Of a stretch of 64,000 bases of DNA, positions 1-10,500 are shown piece by piece. The position numbers were made by a program, and so were the translations under genes. The stretch's first letter is position 1; the number at the start of each line of letters is the position of its first letter. The stretch covers positions 27,193,930-27,257,929 of the forward strand of contig NC_086376.1 in the NCBI RefSeq assembly GCF_036588685.1, read 5' to 3'. The notes beneath the pieces were generated by a model that was not told where the DNA came from, did no database searches, and was given only the letters and a program-made list of their open reading frames with translations. Source of the DNA: Mytilus trossulus (taxonomy: Eukaryota; Mollusca; Bivalvia; Mytilida; Mytilidae).

Positions 1-330
1 GCACCGACCGATCCGAGGAACATACAAGGTGTTGTTGTAGAAGTAGGAAATTTTGGATATCGTGTAGGAACAATAGCTGGTAATTTATCAGGAGTCTTAA
101 GCAGAAACCAACTTGAATCAATTAGTGACTCTTCTTTGTCCGTTACACAAAATCCAGATTTACAACTTTCCCTAAGGGAAGCTGTGAAAAAAATTTCAAA
201 AACTGGTGTACAGTTTTATCTCTCTTGCAAATGTAAAGGCGGTTGTAACAATTCAAAGTGTAAATGTAAAAAGCAAAATATATTGTGTAATTCGATATGT
301 CATGGTTCGCTAACCTGCTCAAACAAATAA
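1..330 (+). CDS. C-terminal end of a KRBA2-like, integrase-derived protein (partial)
   Basis: Frame 1 is open from the window edge to a TAA at 328-330, about 109 residues; the start lies to the left. The piece opens with DPRNIQGVVVEVGNFGYRVG followed by SRNQLES, then SLREAV, and ends in a cysteine cluster (CKCKGGC, CKCKK, LCNSICH, CSNK). From memory this order (a small beta-barrel-like stretch after an integrase core, an SLREA motif, a CXC-like cysteine tail ending in CNSxCH) is typical of the many mollusc proteins named KRAB-A domain-containing protein 2-like, which derive from Ginger-type DNA-transposon integrases. The integrase core is not in the window, so I cannot say whether the copy is intact or an exapted host gene. 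No KRAB domain is visible. Confidence 0.7.
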   Translation, partial: APTDPRNIQGVVVEVGNFGYRVGTIAGNLSGVLSRNQLESISDSSLSVTQNPDLQLSLREAVKKISKTGVQFYLSCKCKGGCNNSKCKCKKQNILCNSICHGSLTCSNK

Positions 331-454
331 GAGCATTATATATTATTGTATGGTATTGTAAATAGAGTTATCAGTGTGTTTCATATTGATTCGTAATTAA
401 AATTGAATTTATATTTTATCATTTGATTTGAAACTTATTATATTTAAAATATTG

Positions 455-625
455 TACAAGTTATAAGTGAAATTAAGCCTTATTTTGTACAAATTATAAT
501 GTGTACAGGCACTTCTTGTACAAATTACAATTTGTACAAAGTCAAAATACAAATTATAATTTGTACAATTTTTTTTGTACAAATTATAATTTGTACAAAA
601 TGATAACTTGTACACAACATATACA
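455..625. repeat. Cluster of palindromic GTACAAATTATAATTTGTAC units
   Basis: The 20-base core GTACAAATTATAATTTGTAC is its own reverse complement. It occurs perfectly at least twice (around 550-600) and in decayed form four or more times from 455 to 625, separated by short AT-rich spacers. The tract could form hairpins or cruciforms on either strand. It has no coding potential. Confidence 0.8.
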
Positions 626-1397
626 CAAAATTACAATTTTCTAGGTCCATACCACAAGTTATATACTAAGATCTACCAGTCATCTACTGAATTAGTCCTG
701 GACAGATTTATTTTCATATTTCATTTTCTGTTATCTGTAAATGTCCCTTTTCAATTCCTTGTTATCTGTTTTTCACCAAATCAATTCACTGTTTTGCTGT
801 TATGGGGACCCCCTTGCCCCCTCTTTATACATAACACTGCTGGATTGTAACCCTATGTCTCGCTTTCAATACTAGGAGGCTGTTGTTGTGATATACAGCA
901 TCGCACTGTCTTTAAACACTAATCAATCTTTCAATCGAATTTACATGATAGAAACAAATAATACCCTCAATCTTAATTCTGGAAATCATTCTTTTTTCTG
1001 TTAAAAAAATCATCACCATTTCTCACACTTGCTGGGAAAATGTTAAAACAAATCCTTTACACTTGAAATAAAAGGTTCAATTTTCTAGATAATCGTCTTA
1101 ATATAAGTTTTTGTATCTAATGCAAAAAAAGTAATCCCAAGCGCTCGAAATATTTCGTGTTGCAATTTATCCCTTTTTGTTTCCATGATATCCGATTCCT
1201 ATTGATATCATTATTATTTTTAATCCTATTTAATATAACAACAGACGCAGTGTCCATATATACAAAAATATATCTATATATGGCCAATATTTTCTTCCAA
1301 TTGCCCATATTTTATTGACTTGACAGAACGTGTAGTGCCTGTGATATTACCCACTGTTGATGTGCATCACCTAGATTCCCTTTTGTTGTCTCTTTGG

Positions 1398-1747
1398 AAA
1401 ATTGGTACCGTTAATTTTATTACTACCACTGGGTCGATGCCTCTGCTGGTGGACTATTAGTCCCCGAGGGTATCACCAGCCCAGTAAATACGGATTTTTT
1501 TGTGTTATTAGCTGTTACAAAATATTAGAAATTATTATATATTAAGGAATGTATCTCCCTCATGCAAAGCTCTGATTCCTTTCACGGATTTGGCTACTAG
1601 TATACTTTTTGGACCTTTTGGATTATAGCTCTTCATCTTTTATATAAGATTTGGATTTCAAATATTTTGGCCACGAGCATCACTGAAGAGACATGTATTG
1701 TCGAAATGCGCATCTGGTGCAAGAAAATTGGTACCGTTAATTTTATT
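1398..1747 (+). repeat. Interspersed repeat bounded by AATTGGTACCGTTAATTTTA direct repeats
   Basis: The string AATTGGTACCGTTAATTTTA stands at about 1400-1419 and again at about 1726-1745. The intervening DNA includes GGACCTTTTGGATTATAGCTC and a segment ending CGCATCTGGTGCAAGAAAATT. A diverged copy of the right half lies at 19350-19503 on the same strand and also ends in TTGGTACCGTTAAT. I recognise this as a family common in mussel genomes; no transposase is visible. Confidence 0.65.
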
Positions 1748-2345
1748 TGGAAAGTGCATAAAAATCACAGAAAAACACACACACATCTAGTCTACTACTG
1801 TCTGATAGTCTAGAAAGTAGTAAAAAAAAATAAGGGGAACGCATAGTCAGGCCCAATCCCCTGGTCGCACGCCCTTGAATCGTATTGGAACAATACGCAA
1901 GAGAAATCGGGAGCTTTAGAATTTCCAACTCAGTGAAGTATCGGCTGTGATTAAAATCTTTACAAAAATGGGTCAGTTTAGTGTAGGTACAAAAAAAAAT
2001 AACAGGTTTTACAAATGATAATATCCATCACGGTTGTTTCTAAGAGAGTCTTTGACACATTCCCCTTTTGCCATTCTCAATTGTATTGTTCAAAACTCCT
2101 TCTTAAGTAACTCTTACCAATTTTTATCTTTCTTAATTAAATTTTCATACTTGTCTTGTAATGTCCACAAAAATGGTCTTATATTTACAAAATATTTGTA
2201 TAGTTACTGTCTAATAGTAAGACTGTATAATACAAATCCTTGTAGTTTAATACACAAATAAAACGTTAGGACAATTAACTTTCCGTAAATCAGTCCGATC
2301 AAGGTTTCCAATTTTACTGAACTTTGTTGTTTTTCCGGTCATGAA

Positions 2346-2498
2346 ATGGTCCATGCATTTCTTATCCACACTCTTATTCCAGGTTCTACGAAACTTCTTT
2401 TCCATCAAATATATGCCCAAGATAGTCAGTTAAGTCAAGCTTCAGACAATGGTATCATTGGAGACAGGAAACGGTGTTTAGTAGAGTGTGCTGCACAG
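2346..2498 (+). CDS. AP5S1: AP5S1 coding exon 1
   Basis: Codes for residues 1-51, MVHAFLIHTL to CLVECAAQ, ending CACAG|GTAAGA in phase 0. An ATG at 2341 is out of frame, so 2346 is the start. Confidence 0.93.
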
Positions 2499-3657
2499 GT
2501 AAGATCAAATATGATTCAACCACGCCCCCTTTTAACAGTAACATAAACAAACGATGATTCGTATCGATTTATCAAGAGACGATATATTTTTGTTTATGTT
2601 GTCTTTTTAACCATTTTGATTATGCCGCAAAATTGAACCATATACCTGACAAATTGTACAACGTTGCCGTAATTGAAATCATGAAAGGCGGAAGATTTAA
2701 AAGGGACAGCCAGTTGAAGACGAACTGATTCTCGATCGGCATTTTATCAAAACAAAAAAAAATCAATCAAATAAACAAACAAACAAAATAAATAATAAAA
2801 AAAAATTACGAATAAAAGAAAGCAGTGTACTTAACACAACATAGAAAATGACAGACCGAAACTCATAAAGACTCAACCATAACATTACGTGATGCCACCC
2901 GCCGTGTGGCTCATGCACGTAACAATTCGGTGTTGAGTCTCGTTTGCTGATGTCACATTTGAAGAAAAGGTGATGCTAAGAATACGGTCATGACAATAAG
3001 ATATCCATCGTCATCTGTGCAACAAATATTCCATAACGGCCAATTAACTCGTCTGATGTCGTCAGTATTTTTAATTTTTAATTCTATGCATTTTTGAAAC
3101 GACTACATATTTCATGTCACAATGTAGTCCTCAATTTCCCTGAGGAACTTAAATCTCTGATCAAATAATTTTTTTATTTCTTGTGATCTCTATTTAAGAC
3201 CAAATTAATAACTGTATAGGACTTTCAAAATTTTCAGGTGCATTCAGAATATCAGTTCAGAAGAGCAGTACTTGGACGATCAGTGGAAGATGATGTACAA
3301 AGAATTCACAGTGAAGATACGTTACCCGAGTTTGAATTAGGATATACACGATTAGAAAAAGACTCTCCATTCAATACAGAGAAAATTGCCGTTTGGTTAG
3401 GGGCAGGATATACATGTTTTACATTGATTTGTGAAAAGACAGAAAACCGAATGTTGGCGGAGACGGTGCTAAAGACATTAATCCGATTTTTACAACAACA
3501 TGTCGGTTTATTGACTTCACCCACTGAAGCCTGTACAAAACCAGAAAGAATATCAGTGATTTTGGACAAGTTTTTGCCCCAAGGAAACTTACTTTTCATG
3601 AACCACAGAGTGATAAGACAGCTTGAAAAGGAAACAGAAAGCATTATAAAACAATAA
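2346..3657 (+). CDS. AP5S1: AP-5 complex subunit sigma-1 (two exons, complete)
   Basis: Joining 2346-2498 and 3238-3657 gives a 190-residue protein; the human protein is about 200. AP5S1 is the small sigma chain of the AP-5 adaptor, which works with the SPG11/SPG15 proteins in retrieval from late endosomes and lysosomes. The start MVHAFLIHTL is the family signature and fixes the initiator codon. Exon 2 has the small-chain longin-like core: AVWLGAGYTCFTLIC, then MLAETVLKTLIRFLQQHVGLL, RISVILDKFLPQGNLLFMN and a final LEKE. The intron (2499-3237) has a GTAAGA donor and a TTTTCAG acceptor in phase 0. The TAA stop overlaps an AATAAA hexamer. Residues 20-45 are poorly conserved, as expected for this family. 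Orthology is clear from the two ends and the core. Confidence 0.93.
2499..3237 (+). other. AP5S1: AP5S1 intron
   Basis: A 739-bp intron with GT-AG ends. It includes an A-rich low-complexity tract at 2750-2815 and no other recognisable element. Confidence 0.85.
3238..3657 (+). CDS. AP5S1: AP5S1 coding exon 2
   Basis: Begins after TTTTCAG with VHSEYQFRRAV and runs to TAA. The first codon is GTG read as internal valine, not a start. It contains the conserved FLPQGNLLFMN block. Confidence 0.93.
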   Translation: MHSEYQFRRAVLGRSVEDDVQRIHSEDTLPEFELGYTRLEKDSPFNTEKIAVWLGAGYTCFTLICEKTENRMLAETVLKTLIRFLQQHVGLLTSPTEACTKPERISVILDKFLPQGNLLFMNHRVIRQLEKETESIIKQ

Positions 3658-3658
3658 A
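3653..3658 (+). promoter_or_regulatory. AP5S1: Polyadenylation hexamer overlapping the AP5S1 stop
   Basis: AATAAA contains the TAA stop codon itself. If used, the 3' UTR would be only some tens of bases. Cleavage is not proven. Confidence 0.4.
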
Positions 3659-4574
3659 TCTGTAAACAAAATTCGCTATATGTTAGTAATCGTTTAAACA
3701 GTAAAATACTGTTTGCAAGACTTGCAATTTATTCTATATTCCCTCTTCCCTCGGAGATAACAACAACAAAAAAAAGTATATGGAATGATGTATACTAGTA
3801 TACAATTCAGTTTAGATAAACAATCCGAGAAATCAGTCTGACTAAAACAGCACCTTACTTTTTTAATTATGTAAATAGTTGCAGCTGGCTTTAGTCGGAC
3901 TGCTCATTAAATTTTTTAACTATTACAAAACATAAAAAAATATTTTATTTTGTAGAGTGTTTCGTCTGTAATGTAAATGTTGTAGTCACGAGTCGTTGGC
4001 AAATTAATCACATCTTAAATTCATTATTTCCCACGTCTTTTTACACATCTGCGCTTGTAAAATGACTCATGAGGCATGGCAATTGTAGCAGTGTCTCTCT
4101 GGAACAAAAATGAATATATAAACGCCCTCCATTATTGGGTGTGTTTGCGGAGAATCAGTTATGTCAGTTGCTGCAGAGTGGTGGCTTACTGTTGTACCAG
4201 GGATTCTGATTCTAAGCTAGTATGGTTCAGTGGTCATATTTAAAACAAATCCTGCTATTTGATTTTTTTTTGTATGAATTAATTTGGAAGAAAATTAACT
4301 ACACCTTTTTTTAACAATGATTGTAAGATTTTAATTATTTTATCGCGCGTAGCTTTAAATTTACGACTATCTAAAAGCAAGCTGCTTATATTATATCTCA
4401 CTTTTAGTTATTAGTAGTCGCCATTAATATTACCACATATAGATATTTAATGATACGGTACCAAAATTACTTCAACAGATGAATATTTCTACTCTTATTA
4501 TAATGCTCTTCTCCTCATCCCAATGATTTTCACATTAACATGCTATGTCTGTTTAGATTGCTTACCAATTTTTA
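3659..4574. other. Spacer downstream of AP5S1
   Basis: AT-rich single-copy-looking DNA. I see no gene, tandem repeat or recognised mobile element. Confidence 0.5.
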
Positions 4575-5345
4575 TACGACCGCACATTTTTTGGAGGGGT
4601 TCATATAATGCTATAATAATGATGTCGTCGTCGTCCGATGACACATTTGGTTTCCGGACAAATACTTTAGTTTAAGATAATGGATCTCTATGAAATTTTA
4701 CAAAAAGGTTCAAAACCACATAAGGAAGATTGAAATTGATTTAAGGGGTTAACTAAGGCACCAACAGTTTATGAATTAAGGGTAAAAAACAATAACGTGT
4801 GTGCATATGTCAGTGTATGAAACTCTCTAACATTGTACCACAATGTTCCATATCACAAAAAGAAGAGTGTGATTGAATTTTGGGTAGAATTAGGGGTAAA
4901 AAAAAAGAGCCAAAAAAAAGAGCCAAAAACAAGAATTTTTCTTGCTCCCAGACAATAACTTGAGTTCAAGTGTGGATTTCTCTAAAATTGTATCACAAGG
5001 TTCCATACTACAAAGGGAAGTCAGGGATTGAGTTTAGGGGTAATTACTCAAAAAGGGGGGGGGGGGGGGGTGTCAAAACGTTTTAGGGGGATTTTTTGTT
5101 AAGTCATTCAATTTTTTTAAGTTTCAAGAAGAAATCTTCAATTTCACAGTATAGCGGAATCGATTTTTAATGTCTTTGACCACATTTATTTTTTGTGACT
5201 GAAACTTATAATTATGTAAAAAATTTGATAACAATCCAAATTCAAACGGTATTAGGACTGGACCTTGACTATTGTGTCCAAATTTTCCCCAATCGTTCAG
5301 GGTTCGAACTCTGCGATCGTATGAGGCTGCGCTCAGCGAAACATT
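4575..5345 (+). repeat. Degenerate copy of a long bivalve repeat (TATACGACCGCA family)
   Basis: Begins near TATACGACCGCACATTTTTT and ends near GGGTTCGAACTCTGCGATCG. Between them are loose internal repeats of a phrase like TCTATGAAATTTTACAAAAA followed by an ATTGATTTAAGGGGTT-type block, plus an AATCTTCAATTTCACAGTAT phrase. I recall this internally repetitive family from mussel genomes. Part of the same family, reverse orientation, lies at 49300-49780. No open frame is preserved. Confidence 0.6.
5056..5070 (+). repeat. Poly-G run
   Basis: A run of about 14 G (AAAAGGGGG... to GTGTC) inside the long bivalve repeat. It is prone to length error and slippage. Confidence 0.8.
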
Positions 5346-5384
5346 TTATTGTTAATATAAAGGAATTTTAAACAACTTTCATAC

Positions 5385-5950
5385 AAGTGGAATGTTTAGC
5401 TAGCTATACAAATAGGGTACACCTCTAATTTCATCGGGAAGATGCCTGTTACAAGTCAGATTTATTGCAGATGTTTTGCACTTGTCCCGTCGAGAATCAT
5501 ATAATTTTAGCTCTCAACGGTATACTTAACATTCCCATAAAGCGCGAAGGTGGGCTAGCCACAAAACCGGATTTAACCCACCATTGTTTCTTAAATTGGC
5601 CAGTACCAATAGTTATCAAAGGTACCAGGATTATAATTTTGTTCGCCAGACGCGCGTTTTGTCTACATAAGACTCATCAGTGACGCTCATATTAAAACAT
5701 TTATCAAGCCAAAAAAGTACGAAATCAGGGATATGACAGTTTTTATCTAATAGTTCGTTTCTTTGTATGTTGCATTGTCGTTTGTGTTTGTTGCACTTCA
5801 GTGTTCTGTTGTTTCGTTGTTTTACTCTTAAAGTTGATGTGTTTCCCTCAATTGAAGTTTTAAACCCGGATTTTTTCTCTTTGACGATTTATGACTTTTA
5901 AACAGCGGTAAGCTACTGTTGCCTTTACTTGATGGACTTCCCATTTGTAT
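5385..5950 (-). repeat. Composite of mussel-type interspersed repeats
   Basis: 5385-5470 matches the TACAAGTGGAATGTTTAGCTAGC family also seen at 15895-16075 and, inverted, at 7545-7770. 5640-5695 carries GCCAGACGCGCGTTTTGTCT, a motif I recall as very common in mussel DNA. 5755-5950 (ending TTAAACAGCGGTAAGCTACTG) pairs with 12530-12835. No gene is supported here. Confidence 0.6.
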
Positions 5951-6380
5951 TTGGATTTGCAGTGGCGTTCGGTACTGATATTATGGTAAACATTTTTTTA
6001 AAGAATAATATCTTTTAATTGAGTTCTCCAAATGCACGCCAATTAGGTGAACATTATCTTGTAATAATCTTATTTAGTTACAACAGTTTACATGGTATCG
6101 TCACTGGGTTTGAACTGACTTTATAGAAAATATTCAATGTGTGTTGTAGATCATGGGTAGTGTTAATTTTGCTGGAAATAAGAGCAAAACTTCTTGGTGG
6201 TTAAAGTGGTCTTTTAAGATTAGCTTGTGTTACAATTCAATAGCTTATTTAGTTTCCAAATGTAGAGATTCATAGGTGTACAATGTATTTGAATTGGGTT
6301 ATTCAAGAAAAACATTCACAAACTGCACAATGTTTTACATTTTTGACATTTTATCATTTGATTTTTAGTTGGTTTACAAG

Positions 6381-7515
6381 TCAAACCTGACCATCATTTA
6401 AAAATTCAAATATACTTCCTATTGATGGAAGATCAGCGTCAGACTTTTTAGTTTGGATTCTAGCACATGAAGTGTCTCTACATGTATTCTCTACAATTTT
6501 CATATGTACTGAAGCCTCAATATCGTAATGAACAACATTACTCGTGAGACCAGTATTTGGTACAGGGGGTCTGTTGTGGGAGAAGTCAGTGCATGTATAC
6601 TTAGATCCTTGGGTTTGGACTAAGCCAGTATAATCACAATTCATGGATACTTTGATACTAGCAGACGGTCTTTTGACACCTACATGTGTTATATCTTGCT
6701 CATTGCAGCGTGTGATTTCTGGTTTAATCCACGGACCGACGGGAAATTTTACCTCCTGTGGATAATAATTTGAAGATGCATGAAAAACTCTTTGTGGCTG
6801 GTACCTATCGTACTGTAAATGTGTTCCGGGATAATGCTTCTGATAGACAGTGGACGGGTCATTCTGACAGTAACCATAATTATTCATGAGCGTGGCAGAA
6901 TGATAAGATGGTGGACTAATATTTGTATACATATTCCCGACTGGAGAATTTCTTTGATCTGTCCAAATAGGATTCGAACAATTCCGTGGATAATCTCCGA
7001 CATGTTCTGTTTTGATTGTCACCCCATTTATACACTCGGGTATCGTTTCGGGAGAAATTTGATTATAAGAATAAAATTGCGGGTTAACTGGGGTTGGATG
7101 ATACTGATAATTCGGCGAACTACATGCAAAATCTTGCAAAACTGGTTGATTGAACATCTGTTGACGACGTTTGAACTCTTGAAACTGTATCTGTTTTTCT
7201 CTTTGGGTGATTTTGTGAGCGACATGTGTTGACGGCAACACAGGTGAGTGACGATCCGTCATAGAATGCCAGCTTGACGGACACGGATCAAGTGAATTGT
7301 AAAATGTCATGGACAGATCTTCAGTAAAGCCCATATGAGGAGTACAGAACGATCCTATTTTTGAAGTGCCCTGTTGGTCTTCATGGAAGGTGTCATCAGA
7401 CTCACCAGAACAAGGAGCATATGAACTGCCGAATTGGATGAAGTATAGTAGATCGTTCATAGCATAGCGTTGACGTAATGTTGATTCCTGTTGAAGAAAT
7501 GTACTATCTTCTTCC
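6381..7515 (-). CDS. AHR-like coding exon 10 (C-terminal transactivation region)
   Basis: Acceptor ATTGTAG, then R-EEDSTFLQQESTLRQRYAM and on to a stop at 6381-6383. The 378 residues are low in predicted fold and rich in Tyr, Pro, Asn and Ser. It ends IGSIFEFLNDGQV. The methionine at 7460 is internal, not the start. Confidence 0.9.
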
Positions 7516-10500
7516 CTACAATATAGTAAAAAAAAAGTAAAATCACAAAAAAAAATGAACGCCGAAAAAAATTCAAAAAGGAAAGTCCCTAATTAGATGG
7601 CAAAATCAAAAGCCAAAACACATCAAACGAATGGAAAACAACTCATATTCCTGGCTTGGTACATGCATTTTCTTATGTAGAAAATAGTGTCCTATTATTA
7701 AACCTGGTTTTATAGGCAGCTAAATCTTCTACTTATATGACAGTCGCATTGAAGGATCTATTGAGGTCTAAGTTTAATTTAAACATATTTATTAATATCG
7801 CTATTTTGTGCATTTTTCCTTTGATGTTTTTTTGTAAGAAAATCAATCTCGTTGAGATGATCAACGATAATCTATAATTATCGGCATGAGCCTATGATAT
7901 CAATTTGGCTGTTTGTACATATACACTATTCTATTTTCTAGTTTGTATATCTACCCTGCTATTTTCTTGTTTGTATATAAACACTGCTATTGTCATGTTT
8001 GTATAATGTGAACTTCGATTTTCGTCATCGTTTCTGGTTTGTTTAGAACCTTTTTGTTTGATGACATTCTAATACGCTAACTTTATCAATTTGTTTCCCA
8101 TAATGTCAAATAAAATAAAGTTGAGACTGATTATTAAACCTTCAATTTATTAAGTTTAAAGAATAAATACAAAAATTAACGAACCCTCTATGCGTGCATG
8201 CAGAGTAGTAGCTGATGCATCTTGCTGCCTTAATCACACATTAGGATTCTTGTTGCTTAGTCTTTAGTTTTCTATGTTGTAATTTGTGTACTATTATTTG
8301 TCTGTTTATCTTTTTCATATTTAGTCATGGCGTTGTCAGTTTATTTTCGATCTATTAGTTTGACTGTCCCTCTGATACTAGTATATTTCGCCTCTCTTTT
8401 TGGAGGCATGGATTCCTTTAAAACGAATTGCAACTAGCATGTATATGTGTTGTGTTGCCCATTAGGGAAATGCTTCTATCATCAAGTTTCTTCAACAAGT
8501 ATGTTTACTTACCTTACAGGACAATGTGTAAACACAATAGAAAACTTCTTGGAATTTTTACAAATGACTTTCCCGCGTGAATGCAGCCACACCCAACTTC
8601 CTTCTTTAGATTCCATTCGAAAATACATTGTTTGTACCTCAGTGCTTTCAGTTACTAGACAAAATAAATAAACAATTCAAACCAATACAACTAAAAAATA
8701 CTCAATGCTCAAGCATATCATCGCTGCACTGTAGATAACTACCCGAGAACAATATATAGTTCCTCTCCACAAAAGTGTTCAAACCCACAAATGTGTTCAC
8801 TTACACCCCAATTGTGCCCATTTTTAAAACGACCAAACAAATAAATATACTAAAAGAATAATCAATTATTGTGTAAATTGTTTTTAAGCATATACAGACA
8901 ATTAAGTCATAGCGTTATCATAAATTAATTACCCAGTTACAGTCTGCCTTAGTTTTATTTTGAACAACTTTTTGTTATTTTCGGTTTTAATTCTCTTCAC
9001 TTTCATATTTTGTTTTGGCATTTTGCAATTGGTTTTGAATCGAGCGTCTCGGGTAGACGAAACTTGTGTCTAGTCTGCAAAATTATAAAGCTGTATCTTT
9101 GATGAGTTTTTACTCTTTTTTGCTCTGGGTTGTCAATGATATATTCATTGTACTGTAAATTTGCTGTTTAGAAAATGTTAAATAATTATTAGATTAGGCA
9201 CTCGGTAATGTACCAGCTGTATCAACTATTTGGCCTTCTAATAATTATCAAATTTGAGGATAGTGTTTGTGCAAAAGTCAACTGTATCGTCTTCATTTGG
9301 ATTGAAAGTGTACATGTTCATAAAGCTTTTTCCAAATCGTTTGATAGGATATATTGGAGAACATTTGCAGGGTTAAAAATCCAATGCATGCTGGTTGTCC
9401 AATATTTCAAAAAAGTTATAACAAAAAGGCATAAAAGTGAAAAATGAACTGTTCTTAAATTGTATAAACTGCGAGAACAATAATAAGGCAAAATTGGAGG
9501 AAATAAAAATTGAGCATATTTAGGCGATATGTAATTAGAGTGAAATCGCGAGGAGGACAAATATGAAATAGTTGAAAGTGTTTCGAAATATTCATTTATT
9601 TACATATTTATAAAAAAAAAGCCTAGGGGAATTTTGCCTGGTAATGCGAACATTATTAATTGTGTACTAGTGTATTTTTATCCTTGATACTAACTGTAAC
9701 TTATTTATTATACAAAACAGAAACTGATACAAGATAAACGAAAACATCTAAACTTAACATTGACATGTTGTTGTATGGAAGAAGATTACCCAAAATACTT
9801 ACATGTTTTGTGACAAGCTGCAAATGTAGCTAAATCTTCTGGATGGACAAACTGATAAAATGACTTTTCTTTCAGATCATCGTCCCCATACCCAATCATT
9901 TCTTCAGACCTGAAACATAATAAACTTTATTCCAAACTTGTTTTTAACTTTATGTTGCATTATTTTATCTACATGATAAAAGTAACATAATTTCGATTTT
10001 GTTTTCGTATTCTAGGTTGTTGTCCCTTTCAAATGCTGTTACTTAAAGCTATTCTCAAATAGAACATATTATAGTATGTATATCATATACTTTTGAAATG
10101 CAGGATAAAAAGTTCAGGAATTTTGTGTTTGAGCTTTTGATGCCATTTGATTAGTGACTTCGTTTCCGTTTTGAATTTTCCTCCGAGTTCAGTATGTTTG
10201 TGATTTTAATTTTTTTCTTTTGCCTAATGACTGTACAGAATTTTCATTCTGATATTATGATAATAATTGACACGGAGATTATCTGTTACTGTTTATTTTT
10301 TTAAAATAAAAACACATTTACTAACTTTTTATCAAATTCTTTTATTGTAAGTCCCATATCATGTTTACTCCAGAAAACATTCTGTTTGAAATCCTCAACA
10401 ATATCGCTTCCGGTCAACATGAAAGGTTGACAATAAAGTAAAACAACGTCTGGGCTAGATTTCGATTGGTTACTGTCATTAGGTCTTTGGATGGAGCCCG

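Larger units (their letters stand above)
331..2345. other. Spacer between the KRBA2-like gene and AP5S1
   Basis: No gene is recognised. The stretch holds a palindrome cluster (455-625), a repeat bounded by long direct repeats (1398-1747) and, near 2045-2090, a short fragment of a common interspersed repeat that reads TCTTTGACACATTCC and recurs at 59815-59835. Short open frames here show no similarity I recognise. Confidence 0.6.

Noticed and set aside
5465-5683. 72-codon frame
   Set aside because: Built from known-type interspersed repeats (GCCAGACGCGCG and neighbours), not a gene.
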